Part shown: in pieces, positions 39,727 to 51,517 of the stretch
Position numbering within the stretch: the first letter of the stretch is position 1
Layout of the letters: every line of letters begins with the position of its first letter
Origin: Oreohelix idahoensis
Taxonomy: Eukaryota; Mollusca; Gastropoda; Stylommatophora; Oreohelicidae
DNA: 64,000 bases
Direction of reading: 5' to 3'
Assembly: GCA_024509875.1 (NCBI GenBank)
Contig: JAMPIV010000285.1
Coordinates: 62,001 to 126,000, forward strand
Translations under genes and position numbers: made by a program
The notes under the pieces: generated by a model
Told to the model about the DNA's origin: nothing
The model's database searches: none
What the model saw: only the letters and a program-made list of their open reading frames with translations

Positions 39727-40114
39727 ACACACTTAAATAGGCAAGTACTAGTACACCTCGAAAAATGGCCAAATATCGTTCCCGAACACTACCCTGGGAA
39801 CACACACAAGATACAGGGCTGACTCTCCAGTCACCCGCCCAAACTTAGACTGCCACGGGATGACACATCTCCCGCACAAAAACAGTCACCGGACCCGGCT
39901 GTTCACGGACTAGCCGTGAGATATTCACAGCCAGCCGAAACCAGTACAGGATCACTAAATGACCAGCGCTCACACGCTTTCTGTACACTCTGTTTTTTTT
40001 TTAACATATAAATGTCTTAAACAACTCACAATTAAACCAGCCGACAAGTGCTACAACCCTGAATTCACACTGTATAATCAGTATAGTACGTATCATTCCC
40101 CTTTGACCTTAACA

Positions 40115-42317
40115 GTTACCACCCGGTCCGGAGAAAAAAATGATTTATCATTTTTTTGAAAAAACTACATCACCGACAAATGAGGGGTCAGCTAAGCTCT
40201 AATATATGCTTACAACAATAGTTTTATGATAAGGTCAAAATAATACATCGCTAAATAATAAAGCAAGTGTACAATAAACAAATTACCCATAATAATCTGC
40301 CAAATACACCGAAATAATCATTTACAAACAAAGTTAAGTATTATTACTGTAGACCAAACATGACACAATAAATAGAAAGTAAAGTCAAGATCAAACAAAA
40401 GAAGCATGATCAGCACAGAAAATCAACAAAGAAATCGAAATAGGAAGAAAGATCCATAATACCTAATAGTAATAATTAAGCTAATCAATTCCTTGCATGA
40501 AATACATAGGACTGTCACTAATAATTACATATACTAATCCATATTACAATACAAACATTACAAAGGATGGAAGTATAAGAAGTGTAAGAAGTGAACGTAT
40601 ACAAATAGTATCAAGTAACATCCAGATGAAACATGGAAGCATAACCCAAGTATAGACCGCTTCCAAAGAAATGTAGTGAAACGAAGAATCATCCGGAAAG
40701 GAAGAAGGAAATACAAAATAATGAATGCATAGAAAAACGACAACAATACATCCCAACAACAATCCAAGTAACTAACGCATAATAAATAATTTAGCTAAAT
40801 TACAAAACTTATTCATAACTAAAATGATTTATCACAGACATCACACAAAAAAGTGCGATATATAAAATTATCACAATCTCAAAACAAAACAAAAATTACT
40901 ATTTTAAATGGAATATCAACATATATTATTACACCTAATTAAGCGCTTTGGCGCAGAAAAAATATAACAATGTCAAAGAAAAATACATTTCCAAAAAAAA
41001 AAAATTACAGTACAAAAAAGTTTCTTTAAAGCTAAGTTAAATAAAAATAGTATTTTAATTTTTTTCTAGATTAAATCTATAACTAATATACTAAAATGAA
41101 ATGATCTTTAACCAAGTGAATGACATCTAACAAAAAGAATTCCAATTCTTAAGTAGACTCATAATAAACGCATACTAGTTTAAACCGAACTCAGCAGAAA
41201 AAAAAAAAAAAACACATGGCAAAAAATACCAGAAATCAATGTTTCAAAATATGTTTACAAATACAAATACAAAATCATAACTAACACATACAAGTTTAGT
41301 TTCAAAATTACATTTCACAACACAATAGTTACTACATATAACCTCTGTATGTGGTAATATTAATTCGACATAGCACCAGAATATAAGAAAAGAAAAAAAT
41401 AAATTTAATGAATAACAAGACTCTCTGAAACAACTAACGCATATTCGTCGCTAATGAGTTTGTGCATAGGGCTGGCAATCTCATCAAATCCAGAATTTTC
41501 CTAAGAACCAATGTTGCAAAACATATCAATGTTTGATGAATCAACTATCATTGCTTCAACTTCACAACGTAGCACCTATGGTCATACCTAATATGGTCTA
41601 AGTGGAATAGTCTTCCGACTAGCGTATGAAAAAAATCACAAATCCACAATCTCATTACAAAAATTAAAGATAAGTCACTACAAAGTGATATGTCATCATT
41701 TCGTTGCAATCATAACACATGCAATGTTTATTAACAAAACAATCATGTAAATAATGACAGTCACAACATAAGACATTATGTAACGTAAGTTACTATACAA
41801 TACAGTAATTCATTATCCAAAAAATAAATTAAGTGTAAAAAACACTATGGCAATCTTAAACTAACTCCTAAACAAACAACAAAAAATAGGTCACAAATCC
41901 GCGGTCCTCGATAGCATTCTGTAAAACCGCACGGGGCGATGTCATACAACACCGGGTCAACAGGCTGGCTGGGTTGCGCTTGACTAGACACCTGGTCACA
42001 GGTTGACCCACATTCCTCTCACAGTAAAAAATAACTTCGGTGCGAAGATTCTTAACAAGCCGAATACTATGGGAAAATATAAATGAAAATGTCTATTTCA
42101 ATCAACTTGTGAGATTTATTGAAGTAAAACGGAAAGTTAGTCTTACATTTACCCAAACGTGTGGCAGTGAAAACTCTGGTTTCTATATGATGCCATCATT
42201 TCCTCGTCACACAGCAGATAACACAGAAGGATAAGACATCCTGACAGAAATGAAGGTCATCACAACAGTAGGCTGAAATAAAATCCTACTCAAACACAAC
42301 GAGATATTCTCTAGAAC
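40115..42317. other. E3 interior without recognisable genes
   Basis: 2.2 kb of very AT-rich sequence where pol would normally lie. The longest open frames are about 70 codons and unrecognised. An 8-bp hairpin stem (GGGTCAAC, 41954-41961, with GTTGACCC, 42002-42009) occurs in a locally GC-rich patch. Confidence 0.55.
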
Positions 42318-43679
42318 TCAAAATGCATAACAAGCAGTAGTATTTGAAACAATACCCTTACTGTTACCTTGTTTATAACCAAGTTTGTTCTTTTGTTGTG
42401 CAACATTATTATGATTAGTATTTCTACTTCTATAAAAATATCTAACCGATGGATTTTGTTTTGTTCTAGAACCATCATTATAAGGCTGATAACCTTTATT
42501 GTAGTTATTTCTTTCACCACAACTGTTTCTATTCTCCTTTGTGACAATATGCTTACTAAATTGATCAGTACCAGTGATAACTAAATTCTTATGGTTATCA
42601 ACATGTTGAGTTTTATTTTGGGTACAAGTCTTACTAATAGCTTTGTCCCTTATTATCTGTTTATCAGTATTTCCATCATTAAAATAATGGTTGGTCTTTT
42701 TAGCTCTGCCTTGAAATTTATCTCCATTTTTTTTGCAATCTATAGAACTGACTGTTATAGCAGAATTATCTTTGCTGGCCTGACGCCACGAGTCAGTAAT
42801 GTTACCAGAAGTAGTACGTGGGAAATTGTATAATCTCTCCCTATTATCCTTTTCTTCATTAGCACTCAACTGTGTTAAATCCATCTGAAGTTCCCTAGTG
42901 TCACTATTCTGGCCATTCCCAAGCTCATTAACATTCTCGGGAGGTACAAAATACTTTTCTTTAAGTCGGTGACTAACAATCACATTGTCACACAATAAGC
43001 CAGTAAGTGTTTCATTACATAAGTTTTCACATTTCTTGGCTTGAACTTTCAATTTCTCGTGTATTTGTTTCTTTTCCTGCTCTTTCCGAGTGAGATTACC
43101 TATTACGCTATTCATATGTTCTATCTGAACTTCCAAGTCTTTTACTCTACTGCCTTCCGAGTCTAATGCTGCTTTCACACTAGCAAGCTCCAAGTTTGAT
43201 TTCTGTAACTCACTTGTGAGCCTAGACACTGTTTCTTGTAATTTTTTCTTTTCAGCACCATCCTGTAAAAACTTATCACTTTCCTGTAAAGCACTCTGTT
43301 TGTTTACTTTTGTTTGTTTCTCAATATTCAATTCCCTTTTCTGCAGGTCAGAAACACTGTTGTGGATTATCTTGAATATACTTTGCACAATATGTCCGTG
43401 TTCAATCTCAATATATTGTTGCAAAAACACACGAAGGTGCCGTAGCAAATCAACCAAATCCTTAGCCATTACAAAATTACAAACTAACTTAAAGTTATGT
43501 TCAGCAAATGACTCTAGGGATGCTGACACATTAATCAAAAAATCATCCATCACCCATGCTCCAAGTTGTGGGCCTCTCAATCCCTTTTTATCTCTTCCTA
43601 CCACCAATGCATACTCCAACATAGGTCTTATATCTGTAGGATCTACATCACACCACTCAGGATCCATATCAAAATCCAT
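42318..43679 (-). CDS. E3 gag-like coiled-coil protein
   Basis: An uninterrupted 453-codon frame from ATG (MDFDMDPEWCDVDPTDIRP). The N-terminal ~100 residues are mixed-helical (LGAWVMDDFLINVSASLESF, DLVDLLRHLRVFLQQYIEIE). Residues ~110-225 form a coiled coil (LQETVSRLTSELQKSNLELA, VKDLEVQIEHM). Residues ~290-453 are Asn/Lys/Arg-rich and probably disordered and RNA-binding (NNYNKGYQPYNDGSRTKQN). There is no CCHC knuckle. It is the first and only gene after the primer-binding site, the normal place of gag. The intact long frame in an element with near-identical LTRs suggests it is functional for particle formation or RNA packaging. I do not recognise a named family. A host-derived protein is the alternative. 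Confidence 0.7.
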   Translation of the reverse strand: MDFDMDPEWCDVDPTDIRPMLEYALVVGRDKKGLRGPQLGAWVMDDFLINVSASLESFAEHNFKLVCNFVMAKDLVDLLRHLRVFLQQYIEIEHGHIVQSIFKIIHNSVSDLQKRELNIEKQTKVNKQSALQESDKFLQDGAEKKKLQETVSRLTSELQKSNLELASVKAALDSEGSRVKDLEVQIEHMNSVIGNLTRKEQEKKQIHEKLKVQAKKCENLCNETLTGLLCDNVIVSHRLKEKYFVPPENVNELGNGQNSDTRELQMDLTQLSANEEKDNRERLYNFPRTTSGNITDSWRQASKDNSAITVSSIDCKKNGDKFQGRAKKTNHYFNDGNTDKQIIRDKAISKTCTQNKTQHVDNHKNLVITGTDQFSKHIVTKENRNSCGERNNYNKGYQPYNDGSRTKQNPSVRYFYRSRNTNHNNVAQQKNKLGYKQGNSKGIVSNTTACYAF

Positions 43680-44690
43680 AGTGACTTATTCACTCAGTTC
43701 ACTCTATGTATCAACAAATTTTAATTATAATAAGTTTATGTCCCTGGAAATTTAGACAATTAATTTTTACCTCACACAATAAATATTTCCTCAAGAGATT
43801 AATGTATTAAATAATGTATCAATTCTCAATTATTATGCACCAAATCGTATACTAAACAGTTAATAGAATACATAATGAGCAATATGAGAAGACTTGATAG
43901 CATACATACATAAACACAGTTTCCACAACAAGAAAACCACTTATCTTGCAAATAGTAACTGATTTCGTCCTTTCCCATTACAATCGATGGGCATCAACAT
44001 CAAAGATGATAGAACATAAGTAGACTCTCATGTTGAAAGGTGCAGGCACAGGTACTGCACTCGTCGACAACTCTCACTCCAGGTCATTGAAACAATATGC
44101 TATGTGTTCGTTCCCAGCACAGGAAACTGGAAACTGGAAACAGCGCAAACTACCCACTTGTTCCCTCTGTCGTCGCGAAGGTACACTGTCTGTCACTCTT
44201 GTTGGAAAGAGTTACGTGATATTTCGAACTTGCATATAAAACTGGAACATACTGCAATTCTCATAATGCAGATATCGCTGATGATGACGAATCAGGACAG
44301 GTCGCCATAACCATGTCAAAGTTTACTTGAAAATTTCCCTCCGAAACGTAGAACTGGAAACGTTGCGGAAATGTCATATGGAGGCATGTAAACACAAGAC
44401 GCATCATCGTGTCACCGATTACAGGTCATGAGTGACACACCACTGTCTGTGTATAGTAGAGGCTTTGCCGATTACAGGTCACGATCGACACAAAAACTGT
44501 AGAAGATTCGCCTTTGTTTCTTAACAATGTAGAAGTAAGAAAAGGTGTTCTAAATTCCAACCCACGCCCACAGCTACCGTGGCCAATGCGAGAACTTCTT
44601 AGTACTTTACGCCACACACAGGGCACACTCTTAAACAGGTCAAGGTTCCGTAGAAACAATCTTACAACGCGAAGTCATGGGTCTGACGCC
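43680..44690 (-). other. E3 leader between primer site and gag
   Basis: About 1 kb, non-coding as far as can be seen, with higher GC between 44030 and 44690. This is the expected location of packaging signals. Confidence 0.45.
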
Positions 44691-44708
44691 CGTAAGGTTG
44701 GCCCACCA
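44691..44708 (-). promoter_or_regulatory. E3 primer-binding site candidate
   Basis: On the minus strand, 2 nt after the LTR end, the sequence reads TGGTGGGCCAACCTTACG. It begins with the TGG expected opposite a tRNA CCA end. I could not assign the tRNA. Confidence 0.5.
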
Positions 44709-44710
44709 AA

Positions 44711-46143
44711 TGTTAACGTCGAAACTGGTGGGGTATACAACTGGTGATACATTATATCCCAAGGTCTAATTGATAAAGTTCTGTTGATGTCTATTTGGTA
44801 AAGTATCTCTCTGTTGAAGTGATTAGACTGTTGTAGTACATGCGCCCACACAGAGCAGATGATAAATAGGTTAGCTCTGTATTGTCCCTGTGTATAAAGT
44901 CTGTAGTGAGTGGTATGAAGGGTACAGTCACTCACCCTGTACTGTCAAGCATAGATCAACGAATCAGACTAGTGTTCATTTCCAATTGACAGCACATCAT
45001 TTATTTACACAGCAACATCAATCCGATACGATACACTACACAGGTACAACAGGATACACAAAAAACAATAATAATCAATTACGCAGAATGTCACAGCTGT
45101 TCAGTATGATGTAAACCCTGTTTACATCGCAGTTCTAATGTTACATCAGTAAATTCACCAGAACGACTGCTGACACTGCAGTTACAAAACCGCCACACAG
45201 GCTTACATCTATAGGACTCCCTCAACGACTGCATACCCCTGCAGTTAACAAAACGCCATACAGGCTTGAATCTATATATACTAGCAGTTCTAATGTTCCA
45301 CCAGAACGACTTCTGACACTGCAGTTACAAAACGCCACCCAGGCTTAAATCTGTATATACTCAAAAGACTGTCCTCTCTGTAGTCTATAAGTAATCTGGC
45401 CTACACAACTCCTGGCCTTATAATCTCTTCAATAACTCTATCTGTTCCTGGATCCTTAAATCTATATATACTCAAAAGACTGTCCGCTCTGTAGTCTATA
45501 AGTAATCTGGCCTACACAACTCCTGGCCTTATAATCTCCAGAAAACTCTCCCTCCATAAGGAACAATGGCCTTACTATCTCCTAGCGCCGTTCCTGCACA
45601 ATAGAAATCCATCAGGGAGGTAAATATGATCCAAAACATCGGCCTGTAGACACCAAGGCCTCAGAACATGTCGTTAACATAAAGTACACCTTATCTTCTC
45701 TTATCTTCCCTTATCTCATCTTATCTGCAGATTTATCACATCTTATCTGCAGATAAACACACTTAAATAGGCAAGTACTAGTACACCTCGAAAAATGGCC
45801 AAATATCGTTCCCGAACACTACCCTGGGAACACACACAAGATACAGGGCTGACTCTCCAGTCACCCGCCCAAACTTAGACTGCCACGGGATGACACATCT
45901 CCCGCACAAAAACAGTCACCGGACCCGGCTGTTCACGGACTAGCCGTGAGCTATTCACAGCCGGCCGAAACCAGTACAGGATCACTAAATGACCAGCGCT
46001 CACACGCTTTCTGTACACTCTGTTTTTTTTTAACATATAAATGTTTTAAACAACTCACAATTAAACCAGCCGACAAGTGCTACAACCCTGAATTCACACT
46101 GTATAATCAGTATAGTACGTATCATTCCCCTTTGACCTTAACA
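44711..46143 (-). repeat. E3 LTR, right copy (5' LTR in element orientation)
   Basis: 1433 bp, TGTTAACGTCG...CCTTAACA, near-identical to the left copy apart from the extra ~150 bp (44740-44920). It carries the 111-bp duplication and the GATA cluster (45691-45756). Confidence 0.9.
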
Positions 46144-46739
46144 ATGACGTAAGGGGGAAACGCACGTGGTCGGGATAAACGGGTCACGAAGTACTTTTAA
46201 ATCTATTGGCGTAGACCCCGTTATAAATTTTGTAAGGATTTCCATTGGTTTAGAAAGAAGCTTTAGCTATGACGTAGGCCGAAAGTCCGCGGGGATTTTC
46301 TGGTATATATACTTGAGCGGTCTTGTAACGGACCCCTTTGTCAGATAAAAGGCCTTACCGTGAATCCAGCATTTATCGTTCTGCTGCAAGCGGAAGAAAA
46401 CGCGATAAATTAGTATGTTCATATTTTAATTAGAGCCGTAATATTAGTGGGTTCTTTAATAGAGTCGTAGTCTGATTTAGTATAGTTTTCTTCGGGAAGT
46501 TAACTTAAAGTTATAAATGTGAGGGCCATCCATTACTATCTTTGTAGAATGATGTAAAGGTAAAGTGTGCATAATTCTTTCTAGGAAAATTGGCAGTATA
46601 TAGGAGTGTGTGTGAAGTCTTGAGATATTCACCGTGTGAGGGTTAGCTATTAAATACATGGGCGTTCTGTAGTATGTAGAGTGTTGGGTAAACCACCATT
46701 AATTTCTGTATATTTACAAGTGTAATTTTATTGGGCATC
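46144..46739 (+). promoter_or_regulatory. promoter-like sequence, CpG-rich, with TATA
   Basis: CpG-rich compared with its surroundings. It contains TGACGTAA (46145), an E-box CACGTG (46162), a second CRE-like ATGACGTAGG (~46269) and a TATA string GGTATATATACTTGAG (~46299). About 30 bp later comes TTGTAACGGACC. This resembles a pol II core promoter reading rightwards. It is cut by E2 at 46739 and resumes at 56142. It could be a host promoter or the left part of an old LTR. Confidence 0.45.
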
Positions 46740-48921
46740 TGTGGTATGTGAGAGGTTATTGATGTTACTACACTAAGGGTAAACAAAGTAAGGTCCAGCT
46801 GTGTAAGTTCCCTGAGTCTAATTGATGATGATGATGTTCTCAGGGTCCCTATCCGCTACCTCTCTAAGATCTCACTCTGTGTAAAATAATCTCTGTGATG
46901 TTGTGTGGCAAGTGTCTAGGGTAATGTATCTATTGTGATGTATGAACAATGTCAAACATAACTTTAACTCAATAAAAGTGAAGCAAGTAAGACTGTTGGT
47001 AAAGTTATATTAATATATTACAATTTTTTATTTTCCTGTACCTCAATTCTTTTGGGACAGGAATGTTTTCAAATCAAGAAAATTTTATTTGCAACATATA
47101 AATAAATAAAGAAGACCCTTTGTCCTTAACTGGTATATTAAAGTGTCACTGTATGTGTATCCCACAGTCTGATTTAATACTTTCTATAACAACAAGTCAA
47201 TTATGTGAGGGTCTGTTGGTATCATCACGCCCACAGGAATTTCTGTTCTGGTTGTGGAAATTGTTAAAATGAGATCTCATATGCCCATGTAAAGGAACTT
47301 GACCTGACAGCCTATCTGAGGTGGATGACTGTAGACTATGCAAGGTCAACACAAGAGTTGTCTTCTGACCACAGATGCAGCATGCAGCTTTACTGAATCT
47401 TCAATGTACACAAGGTCTGCCTGCACCAGGTTTCCTGCCACCACTAAGTAATAGGCAATATAACCCTGAAAAAGAAGGATATTCCCTCCCTTTTATATGC
47501 TGGCTACAACAATTCCACAACTAATCAATACTAAGATTATCTGGGGTCAGTCACGTGTGCGAACCATTTGCACCAGACCCTATTTTCTTTGACTTCACTC
47601 CGTCCTGTGTTTACATTCTTCTTCCCATATGGCTGCAACGCCCCTGTCACCTTAAGCATTGATTGTCCTCCCTAAAATCAGCTGGGGTATACAATTTTCT
47701 TCTTGTGACCTGTTAAATCTTTTGTTCAAACATCCTAGGTATGTTTTCACGTGTCATTAGAACACTGTGGCACTGCAGAAGATTGCTAGTGGCCTCTGGA
47801 CTTACAGTCGTAAGATTTTATGGCAATATTCAAACACAAATTAGGTTTACTTCCCTCTAAGTCTGCTTAGGCACTTCCTACTTAGGCTGTCGTAACCTCT
47901 TCCAACTGGCAATGTCGAACAACAAAATATGGCGCACAATCTGGGGCCAGTTACATGCTAATGAAATACTAATACTTATTTATCTTACCGCAAGTAAAGA
48001 ATAATCACACAATCACAGGATTGACTAGCAGTAAATGGCTCAATTCCAGACTGCTGTGTCATCCAGACAGCAAAGGCATTTGTCACCAACGCTTTGCATC
48101 TGCTCTCAACCTGTCTGTGCTTAAGTTTTTCTCAAATGGCGGACTTATTTCAAGCAGGGTTAAAAGTTATCAATTCCAACCAGCCAATCAAAAGACGCTT
48201 CAAAAAAACTAACTAATTTTGGACCATAAACATTGAGTGTTGTTCTGTGTGTTCGCTCGTCTGATTTTATTTATATATTATATATCTCAGTTATTTATAG
48301 ACCGATTATTAATATCAAAATTGATTATGAAACGGCCAGCTGTCCTCTATCTACCCCTATAGGTTTCCTTTATTTATTTCTCCGTTTTCATCTATGTAAT
48401 TTTTAAGTGATTAATTGTGCTTTTTCCCGAACTGAAAATATTAATAAAATAAATGTTTCTACGTCAAGATAGTTTTATTAATGGGAAATCTTTATGGTAT
48501 TATGTTAATCAATATCAGCGCTACAATTCCAGATATCTCTTCCCTTTTAATTCTCTTTAGTTTTTGAGGAATAAATTGTTTAAGTTTTGTTAAAAACACA
48601 TATTAGACATTTTTCTCACTCCAGCCAAAAATTTTATCGTCACTATAAAACAAGGTAACAATCCGATTGGTTGTTAATTTTTATGCCGTTCGTTAATAAA
48701 TATTAGGGGGGGGGGTGTGTGTGTATTTGGGGGTAGTAACCTTTTTAACTTGGTGTAGTAGAAAAATTCAAATTCTTTAGTCAAATTGTTGGCGGTTGAT
48801 TTTACGGTGGCCTTGAGACAAATTTCAAATGCGGTAGTTATTAATAGATTTTAGGAGTACGTTAGTTAATTTTCAAGCGGGGAAATTTGAGCGGGGTGTG
48901 ACACAGATTTACTTTACTACA
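46740..48921 (-). repeat. E2 LTR, left copy (3' LTR in element orientation)
   Basis: A 2182-bp direct repeat of 53985-56136. It differs by scattered substitutions and small indels (for example an extra GATGAT near 46826). It contains a G9 run near 48709. Confidence 0.95.
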
Positions 48922-48934
48922 TATCTCCCCTGTT
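48922..48934 (-). promoter_or_regulatory. E2 polypurine tract
   Basis: On the minus strand AACAGGGGAGATA abuts the LTR end TGTAGTAA. Equivalent to the E1 tract. Confidence 0.75.
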
Positions 48935-48997
48935 AAAAGCATGCACCACTAGTACAGCTTTATGATCTGTGTTACAATCTCGATCAAATTGACGCCT

Positions 48998-49879
48998 CTA
49001 TGCCTTTGTGTGATCCTGGTTTCCTGCAGGTGGGTGCCTACTCAAGAAATCTGCCCCAACGTTCTGCGATCCAGGAATATACTCAATGATAAACGAGTAA
49101 GGTTGAATGAGAAGTGACCACCTTAACAATCGTGCTTTACCATGTTTTGCCTGAGCAAGAAAAACCAGGGGCTGATGATCGCTTTGGACCACAAAATGCC
49201 TACCATACAGATAGATCTGGAATTTCTTTATTGCCCAGACTAAAGCCAAACATTCTTTTTCTACGGTTGAGTAGTTTTGTTCCGCTCTGTTTAATTTGCG
49301 GCTGGCATAAGCAACTGGGTTCAATTCCCTGTCCGGTGAAGATGCTCTTTGCAACAACGTGGCTCCCAATCCCACATTACTAGCGTCTGTTCTCACCACA
49401 AATTCCTGACTCAAATCAGGTAATTTCAATATGGGCTTACTGGTGAGTTTTTGCTTTAACTCATTATATGCCAACTCACATTCTGCTGACCATTCTATGT
49501 TATCTGGTTTCCCTTTACGAGTTAAATCCGTCAGAGGAGCACACACAGAGTTAAAATTTTTAATATACTTTTGGTAAAAACCACAAAGTGAGACGAAGGA
49601 TCTCACATCCTTCTTAGTCTGTGGTCTGGGTGCCCTCTGCAATTTCTTCAGGTTCTTAGGATCAGGGGTCATGCTACTCTGATGTACAGTATGTCACAAG
49701 AATTCCAATTCCTTGCATCCAATACAACATTTTGTTGGTCTAGCAGTTAAGTTTGCCTCTCTGAGTCTGTCAAATAACATACTCAGAGAGTCAACGTGTT
49801 CCTCAAAGATTTCCGTAGCGATGAGGATATCATCCATGAAATTCGTAATACATGGGTTTTTCAGGGGATCCAATAGTTT
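48998..49879 (-). pseudogene. pol: E2 RT (3' part) and RNase H
   Basis: Continues the RT after the nonsense codon at 49880. It has ITNFMDDILIATE with both catalytic Asp, then a second TGA (49694-49696) where E1 has Gly in EFLGHTV. A 224-codon frame starting MTPDPKNLKK follows. RNase H sites VRTDASNVGLG, EKECLALVWAI, QSDHQPLVFL and GADFLSRHPP are all present. It matches E1 closely. With two stops it cannot be made as one protein. Confidence 0.85.
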
Positions 49880-51013
49880 TCACATCATTCTGGAAAACAC
49901 ACTCGGAGCATTCTTCAATCCAAACAGCAACATGTTGAACTCATAGTGCCCTTCCGAGGTGCTAAAGGCCAGATAAGGTCGAATCTCAGGCTTCACTGGA
50001 ATCTGATAATATCCCTTACTGAGATCTACCTTTGAAAAATATTTTGCCTTATTCAATCTGGCAAACAGTTGGTTAGTATCAGGTAATGGATCCACCTGAC
50101 CTTCTGTGACAGCATTCAGTTTCCTGTAATCTATGCACAGTCTATGTTCCCCAGAGGGTTTCCTCAACAATACCACACTGGAGCTATAAGGAGATTCACT
50201 GTGAGAAATAATCCCTTCTTGTAACAAATAATCTATCTCCTCTTTTAAAGCTTTCTCTTTTGCGAATGGGATAGTATAGGCTCTCATACAGATGGGTGTT
50301 GGGTCTAGTAATTTCATATCATATTCCAACAAGTTAGTGTGCCCTGGTCTGTCCATTAACAGGTCTGTATGATTCTCCAGAACCTTTTGAATCTTCTCCC
50401 TCTGCCCTTTTGTCAGATGATTACTGATTTTTACCTGTGCAGGAGTTTCGCATGGTTTTAGGGGGTATTCGTAAGAGGTGAGAGGTTCATTTTTCATCTC
50501 AGTGGCTATGGCCAAGGTCATTAAATGTGCTCCTTCCAGGTTTCTTCTATCATGATATTTCTTAAGAAGGTTTACATGATAGACTTTTTCCTTTCTTTTC
50601 TTGTCTATCTTGTAGTTAGTTCTAGATACCTTTTCTAGAACTGTGTATGGACCTTGCCATCCAATCTGAAGTTTGTTGCTGCTGCCGGGTAACAGAAGAA
50701 GCACCTTCTCCCCCACAGCAAGCTCCCTATCCTTCGCTTTCCTATTATAATATGCAGCATGTTTCTTCCTGGCTTGTCTTAGGTTATCATTTGCTAGTTT
50801 CCAGCCAGTTTTTAAGCGAGTGGTCAGCTCGTTCACATACTGGTATGATGAGGTTACAGTCTCTTCTGCCTTCTCATCTGTCCATGTCCTCAATAAGGCT
50901 TCCGATGGACCTTTGATTGGCCGGCCAAATAACAATGTTGCCGGTGCCATTCCTGTTGAATTATGTAATTGGAAGTATTGTGGTGGTGACTTTTCTCCCT
51001 TTAATCTGCTATC
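49880..51013 (-). pseudogene. pol: E2 integrase C-terminal region and RT (5' part)
   Basis: Starts just after the LINE-A insertion with the last piece of an integrase core (LHNSTGMAPATLLFGRPIKG), which normally follows the catalytic Glu by ~45 residues. Then come the LRTWTDEKAEE region shared with E1, the GPY motif (WQGPY), a linker, and RT up to NAPSVFSRMM. There TGA replaces the Arg codon seen in E1. RT motifs VVLLRKPSGEHRLCIDYRKL and KVDLSKGYYQIPV are intact. No DDE residues precede it. Confidence 0.85.
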
Positions 51014-51517
51014 TAAGCTAATACAGATGAAAAACCTATGGCAAGGCACAAGCAAAGAAACAAAGTTACAACTGATCAGAGCGTGTATATTCCCAGTAGC
51101 AACATACGGCTGCGAGACTTGGACACTCAATAAAACAGTTGCAAAAAAGATTACATCATTCGAAATGAAATGCTACAGAAGGATGTTGAGAATACCCTGG
51201 ACAGAAAAAAAGACCAACAGAGAAGTACTGCACTCACTAAACGTACAGGAACATTGGCTCCTAAATACCATCGCAATAAGGAAGCTGACATTTTTCGGTC
51301 ATATAAAAAGACATAATAGTCTGGAAAAAACAGTGATGGAAGGCATGGTCCCTGGAAAAAGGGGAAGGGGTCGACCTAGACGACGGTGGACCCAGGACAT
51401 CACAGAGAGTCTGAACTTGTCTTTGGCTGATGCAGGTCGACTTGCCCAGAATCGTGATGCGTTCAGAGCAGCTGTAATGGAGACAACGTTCTGGAAAGAA
51501 TATGTCACATGATGATG
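51014..51517 (+). mobile_element. LINE-A 3' fragment inserted in E2 pol
   Basis: A 504-bp 5'-truncated LINE-A copy in the opposite orientation to E2, flanked by AATCTGCTATC (51003-51013 and 51518-51528). It encodes the intact C-terminal domain (CYRRMLRIPWTEKKTNREVL, FFGHIKRHNSLEKTV, GKRGRGRPRRRWTQDITESL) up to the stop, and ends in (ATG)n. It reveals the single-base deletion in the long copy near 23880. Confidence 0.92.

Larger units (their letters stand above)
38835..40114 (-). repeat. E3 LTR, left copy
   Basis: 1280 bp, TGTTAATGTCG...CCTTAACA. Relative to the right copy it lacks ~150 bp between GGTGATA and AAAGTCT near its left end. It contains a 111-bp tandem duplication starting at 39314 and 39425 and a GATA-site cluster. 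Confidence 0.9.
38835..46143 (-). mobile_element. LTR element E3, gag-only
   Basis: A 7.3-kb element. Two LTRs have 6-bp inverted ends TGTTAA...TTAACA. The interior (40115-44710) is coded on the minus strand. A primer-binding-like TGG begins 2 nt inside the right LTR. There is one 453-codon gag-like gene and no protease, integrase, RT or RNase H that I can recognise in the remaining 2.2 kb. No matching 5-bp target duplication is seen: ATAAA precedes and ATGAC follows. The LTRs are nearly identical apart from a ~150-bp deletion in the left one. It is probably non-autonomous. Confidence 0.82.

Noticed and set aside
43216..43755. 179-codon + strand frame over the E3 gag
   Set aside because: Antisense to the 453-codon coiled-coil gene, Ser/Cys/Leu-rich as expected from the complement of Glu/Lys codons.
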